Notes under the pieces: model-generated
What the model was told of the DNA's origin: nothing
Databases searched by the model: none
What the model saw: only the letters and a program-made list of their open reading frames with translations
Made by a program: the position numbers and the translations under genes
Assembly: GCA_013180625.2 (NCBI GenBank)
Contig: SNVD02013850.1
Location: 1 to 64,000, forward strand
Direction: 5' to 3'
DNA length: 64,000 nucleotides
Source of the DNA: Boswellia sacra
Taxonomy: Eukaryota; Streptophyta; Magnoliopsida; Sapindales; Burseraceae
Shown here: piece by piece, positions 47,511 to 59,440 of the stretch
Position numbering within the stretch: position 1 is the stretch's first letter
How the letters are laid out: each line of letters opens with the position of its first letter

Positions 47511-49925
47511 GATAGAGATATAGATATTGCTCAGCTGACCCACCTTGAGGGAAAGAAGCAAGTGACTTGCCACAAGCACCTTTCAGTAAGTCAGCATCGT
47601 CAGCAAAGGCAACATGTCCATCAGCTGTGATTCCCCAATAAAGAGGAACCTTACCAAATTGATCCTGTCACAATTTTACCAACCCAATTTTTATCAGAAA
47701 CCAACCAAAGTAAATAGCTTCAAGAAGGTATTTGGTGGGTAGGAAACGTACAGAAGCCACAAACAAGGTGGAGGTGGACTTGTCAAAGACGATGAAAGCA
47801 AAATTCCCACTAAGGTGGCCAACGACATGGTTGGGAGGGTAAGGCGCCCTATCACGAAGAGCCTTGTAAGCCTCAATAACCAAGAGTACCTCATTTGCTG
47901 ACTTAGCCAGCCCATATTGCTGCCTCAGACTTCCCAAGTTGTCAAGGGCTCCCTCAAACAAGCAAAAGATCTCTTCTTTAACAGCAAATGATCTGCCAAT
48001 CACACACGGCGGAAAAGTATTAATTAGAAAAAAGAAGTCTAGTTGTCTTATCAATTGATGTTTCATAGATTATCATCATCGACACAAAACACATGAATCA
48101 TCAATTAAAGTAGCGATAATCTAGCAAATATTTGACTTCTTTCAACTTACTAAAATTAACAAATAGTGGGCGCAATAATGGGATGTCCACCCACCATATA
48201 TAAAAATGCTATAATATAGTATTTATCCAGTTCTCTGTATCAAATACTCTTACTTAAGCATATTTTTTTAACCCCAAAAAAGAAAAAGAAACATGAGTTC
48301 ACTGCATCTAGCCTAGTTTATGACATCTTTTACAATTACAACAAAACCAAATGATCATTGGCGCAATTTTCATAAACATTGTGAGTGACAAAACCTTATA
48401 ATACTGGATCACGAACTAATATATATAAAAAAAAAAAAAACAACACAAAGCATGATTTTTTTTAACCATTCATGCATCACCTCCATATTCCTAAGTCTGA
48501 GGGAACGGATCGGAACATCTTTTCAACAGGGGTCTGCATCACAGTCACGTTATCTCTATCTTATCCTTATATATTGTTCCCTTCCCCAGTATTCCCCCTA
48601 AAAAAGTCTCAAAAAGTAAATTGAATATTGCGTACACCACCAGCTGTAATCATAAACTTCAAAAAAGTAAAAAGAAAAAGACTTGTTTGTCATTGGACAC
48701 ACACGAAAATAATATATTAGTACCAAATCAAACATTTCGTGAATTCGTGTCATGATTAAAGTGAATAAAACAGTGCTGTGATGTGAACTTTTCCCGAACG
48801 TTAGTTCGACTGATTGGTCTCGAAAGTCAGATAAACAAGATAAATTGGGTTAACGATGATCTGACCATCCACGTGTGTAGATCTTCTAAGCAGTTGTTTT
48901 TTTAAGCTACGGTAGATCTCTTACACGTGTAGCTGAGAGGCACGTATGCGATTAAACTGGTTACTACGAGACAAAGCTAGCGGGAGACTCTAGACTCCAT
49001 ATATGAAACGTGTCAGCTATTCAAGACACCATGACCCACCATTTCACTTGCTTGTCCCAATGGGATAGTGCCTTGGAGGCTTGGACCACACACCAATAAA
49101 TCTCTATTTCTCTACTCAAAAATAAAATATAAAACTCTTCGAAAGATAGTTTACGAAATTACCTCAAATTTAGTTTTGACATAAATTAAATTAAATGATC
49201 ACGAACAAAAAAAGTATATATCTTAACAATTATCCAAAAATTTATCAGAGACATGTTTTAAACACACACTGTCACGTGAACATGCTTTCGCGTTATGTCC
49301 TTGTTGGATATCTTATCTTAAACTACGCTGATCAGGTGATCAGTTTTGCCATTTTTCATAAATGATTAAAACAAAAGGCAAAGAAAAATAATACTAAAAA
49401 CAAGTATAATATATCATGAACTTTTCTCTTGTTTAGAATAGAGGAAGCAGGATTTGTAATTTATATATCTATTTATTTATTACTCTAATTATTTTGTTTT
49501 CTTGGAATCTGATATGCTGACAAGACAGTAACTCGATCAAACGCTCTGAATCGTCCGATCAGTGGACTAAAAGTCACGATCCTGCGAACAAACTCTTCCT
49601 TAAACCAATCATTTGTTAATCAGCGGTATCAGTGATTTACTGTATCAACTTTTAACACAATGATCGACTGCTAAAAAACGGCGCCGTAAGACGATTATTA
49701 TTATTATTATAAATATTATTACCTTGGCTGTAGGGGAGACTCGTTGTGATGAGTGTAAGCCAGGTGGACATTGTCTCCGACCTGTACGGACACGGCGGAG
49801 GCGTTGTTCTGGAGGAAACGGTTGACCAGCGCCCCCGACGTCATCTTCGGTGACGGAGTGCGGCATCCTGCGGCCACCAGCTCCTCAGGAGGTGAGACGA
49901 TTGTGCTGCTGAATACTCCCAACAT
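46693..49925 (-). CDS. AILP1: AILP-type protein (YGL and LRDR motifs), class II amidotransferase-like
   Basis: Exons: 49,925-49,723; 47,992-47,752; 47,664-47,544; 47,220-47,111; 46,728-46,693, all GT-AG, 711 nt, 236 aa. It begins MLGVFSSTIVSPPEELVAAG. It has the family marks QYGLAKSANEV (YGL) and YKALRDRAPYPP (LRDR), then GNFAFIVFD, VPLYWGI and AFADDADLLKGACGKSLASFPQGCFFS. The fold is like the glutaminase half of asparagine synthetase, but the residue after Met is Leu rather than the catalytic Cys, so glutaminase activity is not expected. Members are cytosolic or membrane-near proteins raised by aluminium, ABA, sugar status or dark. The 1.73-kb first intron holds several ACGTG motifs. The only ATG that fits is at 49,925. 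Molecular function is not known. Confidence 0.93.
47479..47508. repeat. (TA)n microsatellite in AILP intron 3
   Basis: About 15 TA units, in the intron after exon 3 (47,543-47,221). Likely length-variable. Confidence 0.9.
48869..49278. promoter_or_regulatory. Cluster of ACGTG (G-box/ABRE-like) motifs in AILP intron 1
   Basis: CCACGTGTG at 48,869, ACACGTGT at 48,923, AACGTGTC near 49,003 and CACGTG at 49,273 lie within about 410 bp of the first intron. ACGTG cores bind bZIP/bHLH factors including ABA-response factors. Activity is inferred. Confidence 0.4.
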
Positions 49926-50086
49926 TTTCAACTACAAACAAATAATTCACTTCTGTCTCGCCTTCTCGCGCTAGAAAACGCTCTCTCAACTGCAACAGAA
50001 TTTTAACTTACAACTACGAAGTCCGTGGCTTTTACTAGAAAGTTCAGAGCTCGGACATGGGATTCCGAGCCAAAGAGGAGGCATTT

Positions 50087-50096
50087 CTATTTATAG
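50087..50096 (-). promoter_or_regulatory. TATA box of AILP
   Basis: The minus strand reads CTATAAATAG (plus ctatttatag), 160-170 bp upstream of the ATG, a strong plant TATA box. The predicted leader is about 130 nt. Confidence 0.6.
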
Positions 50097-50099
50097 GAA

Positions 50100-50621
50100 G
50101 ATGGTGAGGGTATTTTCGTCTTTTCGAGAAGATTTTTTAGCTTTTTAATTTTCTTTTAATTTAATTCTCCAATGAAATAAATTAAATATGTGGAACCCAC
50201 AGGTGGGCGATGATTCTTGAGAATTGATGGTAACGTGTAGTGAGCTGTGGGGCCCGGAGAGGTGTTTGTCGTTTTGATGGCATGGTCAAGTGGGCAGGCG
50301 AGCGGTAAAGCCGCCTGTATAGCTGCGTTGCAGAGGAAAACTAATCGGGTGTGGTGGGGATCAGAGTTAATTGATTGGTGGAATGCTTTTGGGCTGTTCA
50401 TGATCTGATGAGTACCTTGATCTCTCAACTTCCGTGTTAATTTTTTCGGATGTGAACTCGTTTCTATGACGTGGTGATATCAGATTGGTCTACAAATTTT
50501 TAGGATTTTCGTTGAACGCTAGGTGGTACGTACACGCTTTAAGTCGAGCTTTGTTAAAATAATTAAACTTTTGATTGAATAATATGGATCCCGAATAGTT
50601 AATGCTCAGTTTATGGCTTCC
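50100..50621. other. AILP upstream region
   Basis: No gene; a moderately GC-richer stretch (50,200-50,300) upstream of the TATA box. Confidence 0.4.
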
Positions 50622-50773
50622 TGTTTGGTACGTATGTATGTTGTATATTTTTTAATATAATTTAAATTTAATCTCATTCATATATTTTTTTAAAATTTAA
50701 AATAATTTAAAATCAACTATATATTCTTAAATTCAATTGAAAATAAAAATACTGGATTCATAAACGAACACAC
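50622..50773 (-). mobile_element. MITE copy (family A), minus orientation
   Basis: Reads in reverse complement gtgtgttcgtttatgaatcc, then agtatttttattttcaattg and tttaaattattttaaatttt, the same order as 59,104 and 25,792. The opposite end is diverged. Confidence 0.65.
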
Positions 50774-50924
50774 TATAAGTAAAATCGAAATTAGTCTAAT
50801 CAATTATTTAATTTTTAAATTAATATCTCATTTATTTATGATACAAATTTATCTAAATTAATAACGTATCACTTAGATGTAATAACTTATATATAATTTT
50901 TTTTAAATATAGTCACTACTGTTA

Positions 50925-51117
50925 AACTTACAACCTTAAGTTTCGAATAATTCAAACTCTACAATATAATGTGACAGTTTACATGACAAAATCTTATTGA
51001 ATATTTAACTTCCATAATTTTTTTATTTTTTCTTTTCTAATAAATTTTTATCATGTAGAATACCACATTAGGTTGTAAAATTTGAATTGTATAAAAATTA
51101 TAAATCTAGCACCACTC
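50925..51117. mobile_element. Possible short MITE
   Basis: attcaaactctacaatataa near 50,950 and, inverted, attcaaattttacaaccta near 51,065-51,090, i.e. inverted ends about 190 bp apart. No clear target duplication. Confidence 0.3.
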
Positions 51118-51169
51118 AAATATAATATTACTTTGACTGATTGTATGGTTTAATGTAATTAGTTATCTG

Positions 51170-51370
51170 AATAATACTAGACCTCGACTCGTTTACAACC
51201 AGTTTTTTATACAATCTAAATAAATAAGATATTATTAAATAAGTAATTATCATGTCATTTAATTTAATATTTTTTATTTAATTTTATTTTTTATCCATCC
51301 AGTAATATTTTGTCAATTTAAATTAGGTTGTCTAAAAAACTAGTTTAGATTAATTGTAGTCGTAACATTC
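51170..51370. mobile_element. Possible short MITE
   Basis: tttacaaccagttttttata near 51,193 is inverted relative to ctaaaaaactagtttagatt near 51,332-51,352. Target duplication not found. Similar in design to its neighbours at 50,925 and 52,884. Confidence 0.3.
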
Positions 51371-52880
51371 TTTTTAGGTATCCACTCTTCTACAGGTCAC
51401 CGTGACAGTAAAAAGACAGGAGTTTGAGGAAAGCAGAGCCGTTATAAAATGTTGATGAAAAGTTAATTTAAGATTTATTTAAAAAATTAAAAACAAAACC
51501 GAGATATATTTACTAAACGAATATAATATAACATGTTTTTGCCCCGAATTTCTTTTAACAAGGATTAAGTTAAATTTTTAAATTTGTAATGTTAGACGTT
51601 GAGTACTCGATGTTACAGAATTTGAATAATTTATTCCATCAAATCGAATAATTCAGATTTAATTTAATAAAAAAATTATTTTTATTTGAAGAGTATAATA
51701 GATTAACTAGTTTTAAAAACAATAAACGATTTTAAAATATATTCTTGAAACCATGTTTTATAATTGACATAACATATGACATAGAATCGAAGATGATCCA
51801 CAAAACAAAACAAAACAAAACAGAGACATGCTAAGTGTATTGAGAAGGCAGCAAGATGAGTGTCCACTGCCACTGGTGAAACCAATGGAAAAATATCAAA
51901 GAAGAATTTTCACAATATTCTGACAATGAAATGCAAAAATAAAAAGATCGAATAATCTTCTTATTCAATTTGGCTGCAACTACACAGTCTCTTTAACTAA
52001 AATAAAAATATTCATTCTTCGTTTTATTACGACTCTGCAGAAGAAGTACCTTCTTAGCTAATTTAATTCACAAACGGCTACAATTTCCTAACATACAAAA
52101 CCATGGACGGAGGCAAAGTTTTCCTGTGTTCTGATTGCAACCGGAACCTAAATTAATGGAGATAAAGTGGAAGTTCTTGTGGGGTATAAGCATTAAACCA
52201 TCTTATATTAATATAAAAAACTGCAGCTTCCACATGCCTTGCTTTATTTTTCAATAACTATGGTTACTAAGTGCATTTCATAGTCACACCAGACAATCTG
52301 ATTTTTTGTTTTAATTTTTCAAAATATACTCTTTAAGGGAATTTTCATTGTTAGGAATCTAAGATTTGTTAAATAGTTTTTTTTTTTAATTGAAGTGATT
52401 AGGGAGATATCGTCAAAACTACAATAATTGTTGATGGCGTTACTTACTATGAATCTGAGCCTTTTGAGTTGTATTTTAAAATAATTTTATATGGTTAACT
52501 AGAATCAATCAGTGAGTTTGACTAACTTCACCAAATCATTTCGTTTACAGTATTACTAACTAGTTAATGAGAAATTTTAGCGATGGACAATTTTTGCCAT
52601 AATACTAAAAATCATATTTATGAAAAAAAGTGTAAATTAAAATTCAAAATATCAAACATAGTGCTACGGCTTAGAGTTTATGAAAGAAAAAGAGAAGGCA
52701 ACGATCAAAGTTGTTGTAAAGATACTTAGGTAAAATTCCAAAAGACGATTTGTGAGGATTTTATAAGTCTTTAACAAGTTATTTAGGTAATCTAAAGAGT
52801 ATCAAAGAAGATAAAGAATTTAAAGTTAATGTAAATTTAAAGTTTTCTTGGTTCCTTTTCTTTGATTACAAAAAAGATAA
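51371..52880. other. Intergenic, nothing recognised
   Basis: AT-rich, with no open frame above 60 codons and no repeat ends. A (CAAAA)n run is at 51,801-51,822. Confidence 0.45.
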
Positions 52881-52883
52881 TAC

Positions 52884-53070
52884 TAGGTATACAATTAAAT
52901 CCTACAATATAATTCATATAACATGACATGACACTAATTTACTGAGTGAGTAAAAATAAAAAATAAATTTTAATAAATTAAGTAGAATTCACATATCCAA
53001 TAACTTTGTGTCAAGTCAGATTATATAGGTTAAGTTATACAATTTAGTTGTATATCTATCATTATTCATT
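52884..53070. mobile_element. Short MITE, about 185 bp
   Basis: The left end ataatactaggtatacaatt and the right end (complement ataatgatagatatacaact) are inverted copies, with acatgacatgac..inner text. Size and ends are MITE-like; target duplication not settled. Confidence 0.45.
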
Positions 53071-54407
53071 AAAAAAATTAAAATTAATTTTTAAGAGCAT
53101 TATATTATATTACATTGAGAATTTGAGAATGTTGGTTTGTAAATATATTTTACGAGTGGGATTTATAGAAAATATTATTTTATGTTCTGCGAATAAAATA
53201 TGAGTAGGGCTATTTGAACTCCTGAGACTTCTCTTTCACTCTTCAAGACCCTTTCCTCAACATACTGTTCTCTAATAAATGAAAATTAAATATTTAATTT
53301 ACGTTACCCTTAAAAAATTTTTATAAAAAACCAAAGCTAATTAAAAAGTAATATTACTTATCTATCCATTTCACTTAATTAAAACTAAGATTTAATTTCA
53401 AGATTCTTTAACATTTTCTGTGTCTGTATGCATAGGGTCTACAACCTTCGATTATTGTCTGTTTGCTTTTTTTTTCCCTGATTATGCTATTCTTAATCAA
53501 CAAAAATTGTTTAATTTTTCAAAATTTATGGAGATATTTAGGGGGAGAAATAGAATATCTTAGAGAGAAAATGTTTATTAGGAAAAGTAGGAGTTGTTAG
53601 TAGTAATTTAATACAAAACTGCAAATCTTCTTAAAATATAAAAAAAAATTAAAGCGTTCATTATAAAAGATAAGGAAGAAGAAAAGTTATATGTGTTTAC
53701 TAATTGAAAGATATTTTATAAGTATTATAAGTTTTTATATAAAAAAAAAATCTATAGAGAAATCTCCACCATTAAAAGTAGATTATGTATATTTATAACT
53801 TATAATAGTACAAAAAGTCTTTCAAAATATTTTAAAAAATTCATATGCAAGAAATTTTATTGGAAAAATGTTTTAAGTTATTTCGCATAAAAATCTCGAA
53901 CCAACACTATCGCAGAGGAGTTCGCATTTAGAGGGCAAGGTCGCAATGAGGATGTTTCTACTTTTCTCATCTACACTTGAAAAGAGACAACCGTAACGAG
54001 TAGATGATGGGCCCTACCTCTACTGAACGGTCAAGATACGCAGATGAAGCTTTGGTGATGAGAAGATAAGATCGAATTGTACACATCGCCCGGGATGCGT
54101 CTCAGGTTGACATTTCTTTGTCTGGTCCACCAAGTAGTAAAAAGTTGAAGGTCCCACCAATCACAAAACAAAAAATGAGGATAAATGAGAAAAACATTAA
54201 TTAAAGTTGTTAATAGATAATAAATGACGTGTAATTATAACAATAATAAATTTTATTATAATTCTAATTCTGTCACTAATAAAGGGCGGTGACGCCCACG
54301 GTTTACTCTCTACCGTGGGTTGGGCCCATCGTTTTAAGTCCGCGGAAGGAATCCTTTTCTTTCTCCTTCTTTATCTCTAAGTCTAATTAAGTTTAGATAA
54401 GAATGTT
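53071..54407. other. Intergenic; short GC hairpin
   Basis: No gene. A perfect 8-bp stem CCCACGGT (54,295-54,302) / ACCGTGGG (54,312-54,319) with a 9-nt loop stands out in AT-rich DNA. The stretch 53,900-54,170 is less AT-rich and single-copy looking but not coding. Confidence 0.4.
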
Positions 54408-54417
54408 ATTCGAAATT

Positions 54418-55850
54418 GGGCTAATCACACAAACATCCCCTTGATTTTGATTTAACTTCATCCATATTTACTGTTTATCACTTTTTATTATTATCTACCC
54501 TTAACTTTTTCAAAATTCATCATAAAGACCTCTTCCGCTAGTTTACACGTTAAATAACGTCAGATTTCATCAGTTTTCCATCTATAAAGAACCATCTTAT
54601 CTAAATACCCTTAATCACAATTTAAAAAATACTTAAATAAAAATTTAATAATAAATATGAGTCATGATTATAAAGGGTATACTTTTTTATAATAATTATA
54701 AAATAAGAATTTTTTTATATCACTAATCATCTTATCTCTCCTTACCATTGTTTGCTCTGTCGCCGTTATTGAGAAACCCAAACCCAGTAAATCGAACCTC
54801 TGCTCTTCAATTCAATCCTTATGCTCTTCTCAGTCTTAATTTCTTTTTTCTTTTTATTTTCTTTTTTCTTTTCAATCGATGGTGGTAGAGGCGTTGTTGG
54901 GTTTGATACATTATTATAATTTTTTAATTTGATTTCTGGAAAAAACTTTTGATCTGGTCATGGATTCTTGAGAACAATGCAATTCACCAACGCTCATAAC
55001 TCTTCCTCCTCCTCCATTGACAACGATTTCGTCTTCTCCGTCACTGCCACTCTCTACCTCCCACCCATCAAAAGCATAAACAAACAAAATCCGAATCTGA
55101 AACGCAAACAAAACACACACAACAGAAATATTGGGTGATGGCTTCGGCGAATTCGAAACAACAAAATCCGAATCTGCCACCAACACTTTCTTCTCCCTTA
55201 TATTTCTCAACCTCTTTAAGCGAACAATCTTCATAACTTCCATCTCCAGAGACACACATAAGAGAAATACTGGGTGATGGCTTCGGCGTCGAGTGATGGC
55301 TTCGGAGTCAGGCGCTAGGTATAGTGAAGGGAAGGGAGAAGGGAGGTGGCTACGAGGGAGGAAGTGGAACTGGTGCTGGAGGAGGCGGCGGTGACGGTTG
55401 TATTAGAGGAGAGGAAGGAGGAGGTGAGAGAGATAGAAAGAAAAGAGAGACGAGAGATTGAGAGAGATGGAGAGGAGAAAGCTGAGAGATTTCTGGGTGT
55501 GAAGAAGAGGATGAAGGGAGGGAGCACCGAGAGGAAGAAGGGAAGAAGATTTAATAATTTTTTTTAATAATTTTTTTTTATTTTTAATAAATTCTTTTAT
55601 TAATTTTTTATTGTTAAATGGTTATTATAATTTTTTATTTCTAATAAATTTTTTTATTAATTGTTATTGTTAAATGATTATTATGCCTCTCAATACTTAA
55701 CATAATTACAAGTAGTTAACGGAAAATCTGACGGAAGGGGTCTCCATGATGAATTTAAAAAAAGTCAGGGATAGACGGTGATGAAAAGTGACAAACAGTG
55801 AATATAGACGAAATTAAATCAAATACAAAGGGGTGTCTGTTGATTAGCCC
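54418..55850. mobile_element. Pack-MULE-like element, 1,433 bp
   Basis: The terminal inverted repeats extend for about 130 bp: GGGCTAATCACACAAACATC at the left and, from the right, GGGCTAATCAACAGACACCC; the deeper parts (ctgtttatcactttt, aaattcatcat, gacctcttccg) also match. Flanks ATTCGAAATT (54,408-54,417) and ATTTGAAATT (55,851-55,860) agree at 9 of 10 bases. The middle (about 54,950-55,540) is much GC-richer and unlike the ends, as in MULEs that have captured gene pieces. It contains a duplicated gtgatggcttcggcg and a GA-rich stretch. No intact captured gene is recognised. Confidence 0.75.
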
Positions 55851-55860
55851 ATTTGAAATT

Positions 55861-58785
55861 CTATTTTGATGTGATATTTAAATAACTTTTCAATTGTTTT
55901 TTTAACTAATAGTATAGACGTTTCGGCATATAGAATTCGAGTTTGTACAGTTTTATCTTGAAGAGAACCTTTTTCAGAGAAAGAAAGTAATATTTCCTCT
56001 TATAAATTATAAATTAATTTACTATACAAGATATATAAGACAAAGTTATTATCCCCTATTTTAATCTTAAATCGATAAATACTATAAAAACATTAATAAA
56101 AAACTTATATTATTTAAAATAATTAAATTATTAACTTTATCCATATATGTATTCATTTTCATATATAAGAATTATTTTCTTTTAATTTTTTAATTATATA
56201 TTGTTGTATACTCTATTTTATTACAACATGTTATTTAGTATTTAAACTTATCGAATAATATAATTAAACCAATTAGGTTAGGCTCCTTTAATTTATCTTA
56301 AGTTGGAGCCAAAATCGAACACAGAGTACAGTTGGTGAATTGAATGTTAAGAAGACACGAATCAATGGAACAAAAAATGTTGGTTGCACTTTTAGTTCAA
56401 CTAAGTCTGTGACTATATACAATTAATTGTATGAAATTAATGTTAAGTTCGAGGGACCGTTTAGACCTTTGCCCAGGAGGGACAACACTCAACAAGTAGC
56501 AGTGGATTTTTGTAATACCATGGGTTAGTAGCTACTTAGGGTAAGATATATTTATATATGAAAATGATTAATCATGGACCACAACTTAATATCAACTTGG
56601 TTAGTATCCAAAAAAAAAAAGCAAGATTTCTTTTTTTACATGTTTTTCATCATATGAAAATAATTGAAGTGTACTATATAGCTTTTATTTATTTAAAGAT
56701 GTGACATTTAATATTGCATTCTACAAACTTCTCAAAATTTGAGATTTATCATAAGATACCAATTAAAAACAATAATTACATTTCAGAGAATAATTATTAT
56801 TTTTGTTTTTCATGATTTTTGTAGATCTTTTATGCATGTAAATAACTTTATTTAAAAAAAAAATGCATCTATTATATGAATCCGATAAATAAGATTAGAA
56901 TTAATAAGAAAGAGAAATAGAAAAGGAAAGAAGGAGATTGGCACTTGTCGATGGTGGGAGGGCCAAGGTTGAGATTTGATGTATAAATCTTTAGAATCCA
57001 ACCAAAGAAAAGAAAAGCAAGGCAAGATAATAATGAAGATGAAGAGATGGATTGTAGCAAAGAAAAGTGGGTAAAGCACAACCACTTCTACTAGTATAGA
57101 TGATTAAGACTTGTGCAAAAATCCTAAAATTTTAAGGCATTTTGACAGCCACATATTCTAAATGGAAATTGCATTTAGCTCCTTTGACCTTGGGTTACCA
57201 CCAAAAATTCAATCAACTTCGTTGGAATATGTACATGTCTACATGCTAGCTTGTAAGTAACACTGACTAAATTATCTATTCTTCTTTACATGCCCATATG
57301 GTTATGGAATATATCATCCCTCAAATTGTCCAAGTTATACCATATAAGCATCTTCTTCTTCAAAGTCAAAAATTTTGCTTGCTAGTGAATTTATTTTTGA
57401 GTAAAGAAGAACATAAATAATTCCATTAGAACCACGATGGTGGCAATCATTTTGTTGTTTAGGTCGATTTAGAATCTATACAAAGTGAATTATAAATGAA
57501 AAATTTTGGTACATATAGAGTTCATATGAAATTTAAATGAACTAGAAATTTAAATTGAACGTAAGATTGATGTTGAAATAAATGGAACTATACCGACTTC
57601 GTAAGATTGATGTTTAAATGGAACGTAAGATTGGTCTTTTATTAATTTAATTTTATCATATGCGCCAATGCAAAAATATTTTTAGTACTAATAATGGACG
57701 CGATACGTCAGCTCAAGTATCTTGAAAGCCTAATGGATCGAAGGCCCCGGTCTTTGACGTAACACGGCAAGTAAATAATTATTTACCAAAAAAAAAAAAA
57801 TGTAAAGAAGGAAATCTTACAAGGATTGAATTACATAAAAATGTTTGAATATTTTAAGCTTGTGTGAAAGCTCTAATGTATTCAAATTTATACCAAGAAT
57901 AGTGCTTATTTAGTCATAACTCTTGGATTCTTCACACAATAAAGTATAGGAAAAATAAAATGATGAAAAAAGGCAAGTAGAAAGGGCAAAAATTATGCAT
58001 CATGCAACCTGTCCAGGTGGTTTGGAGAATGAAACCTATTTGGAGCTTAATGCATGTCTCTTATATATCTGTAATATCCCACTAGCTGCCGTTACTTTGG
58101 TGCTTAAAACAATGAACTCTCCTTATATATGACCAAAGTTGTGATAGGTAAGTCCTTTTTTATTTATAAATTATATAACCATTTTGTGGGTTTTATATAT
58201 TTTATACAAATATGATCATGAAAGAGAAAGAAAATGTTTTTATATTGAGAACCCAGATTTGTAGTTTCAGTAAAAGGCAGCCTAATTAATTGAAACTATG
58301 AAGTATGTATATGATTGACAGTGACAGAATGTTATGAACAAAGTTTAAGACAAATTATAAATGTTAAGAAGTCACTTCATTAATAATAAGTATTAGTGTT
58401 AAGTTGTCATTTTCTTAAAAGCTTAAGTTATTATAACCGTGAATTCAATTTTATTTTTTATGCTTTAATACGTACTTTAAAAGGGTTTCATAACTTCTTT
58501 TTAGATTTTACAAGTGAATCAATATATTTTTCTTTTGGAGATTATGATACTATATTAAAAAATCACTTGACCTAAAAGTGTAATCTAGTAAACATGAACT
58601 CCATCATATTATTATAATTTTAATAGTTAGATAAGAATGCAACAATATCTACCATATTCTTTTATAGTTTTGTTAGATATTGATGGATGGTTTAATGAGA
58701 TTTCTGGCTTGCTCGATTGAAGAGAAAGTGAGAGTTTGTGAGCCTGGTTATCAACTAATCATATGAAGTTAGGCTGCTTCCCTTA
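55861..58785. other. Intergenic, nothing recognised
   Basis: No coding sequence. The polypyrimidine open frame on the minus strand at 56,852-57,085 is hydrophobic by composition only. Confidence 0.45.
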
Positions 58786-58914
58786 TGTCACGCTCCGCAC
58801 GCATGGGTCTGAAAATTGCTCGGATGACCCCCAAGGAGTTAGAATTTGGGGCAAGTGTTATAGTATTCCGACATTCTTATAACAAGAGGAATTCATTGGC
58901 ATATAAATTAGGCA

Positions 58915-59090
58915 TGACGTTCCGAAAGTTTCTAGAAGGTTTCAAGACGTTCCAGAATATTCCGGACACTTCTAGAATACTCTGGAAGGCTTCGAAAGCA
59001 TGCGAAAGACTCGAGAAGACCCTAGAAGACTCTAGAAGGTTCCGAATGGTAATGGAAGAGCGTGGAAGACTATAGAAGCTTCTAGAAGAC
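58915..59090. promoter_or_regulatory. Heat-shock element cluster
   Basis: The stretch is built almost entirely of alternating ttc/gaa words. Perfect three-unit heat-shock elements are TTCcaGAAtaTTC at 58,950-58,962 and GAAgcTTCtaGAA at 59,075-59,087. Further two-unit sites are TTCtaGAA at 58,930 and 58,970, and GAAggTTC at 59,035. HSF trimers bind such alternating pentamers. It lies about 350-500 bp upstream of the LTR TATA box. Confidence 0.6.
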
Positions 59091-59103
59091 CATGAAGCTC
59101 TCT

Positions 59104-59275
59104 AGGGTGTGTTCTTTTATGAATCCAGTATTTTTATTTTTAATTGAATTTAGAAATATATGGTTGATTTTAAATTATTTTAAATTTTAAAAAGGATATG
59201 TGGTTGAGATTGAGTGTAAATTGCATTGAAAAATGTGCAACACAGAAAATAAGATTTGGATTCATAAAAGAACAA
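59104..59275 (+). mobile_element. MITE (family A), 172 bp, perfect 8-bp target duplication
   Basis: Begins AGGGTGTGTTCTTTTATGAA and ends with the inverted TTCATAAAAGAACAA. The flanks are AGCTCTCT on both sides (59,096-59,103 and 59,276-59,283). Inserted in the heat-shock LTR, so it is younger than that LTR. The 8-bp duplication suggests hAT. Confidence 0.85.
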
Positions 59276-59431
59276 AGCTCTCTAGAAATGTCTTGAGCCT
59301 AGTAGATATTTCTAGGTAGATATTTCTAGGCTACAAGATAAGCATTGTAAAATATCTTAGGATGCTTTTAGAGAACAAATAGGGTGTAGACAAGTGGCGC
59401 ATTAATAGCCACACGTTGAGGAGGTGTTCTT

Positions 59432-59440
59432 CTATAAATA
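59432..59440 (+). promoter_or_regulatory. TATA box of the heat-shock LTR
   Basis: CTATAAATA in tcttctataaataggggtga, the only good TATA box of the LTR, on the same strand sense as the LTR. Confidence 0.5.

Noticed and set aside
55315..55567. Purine/pyrimidine-rich open frames on both strands in the Pack-MULE-like element
   Set aside because: Open because of GA-rich composition; both strands are open alike, so coding is unlikely.
58785..59075. 96-codon plus-strand frame in the heat-shock LTR
   Set aside because: It consists mainly of the repeated gaa/ttc words that form the heat-shock elements and starts at the LTR border, so it is a by-product of the LTR.
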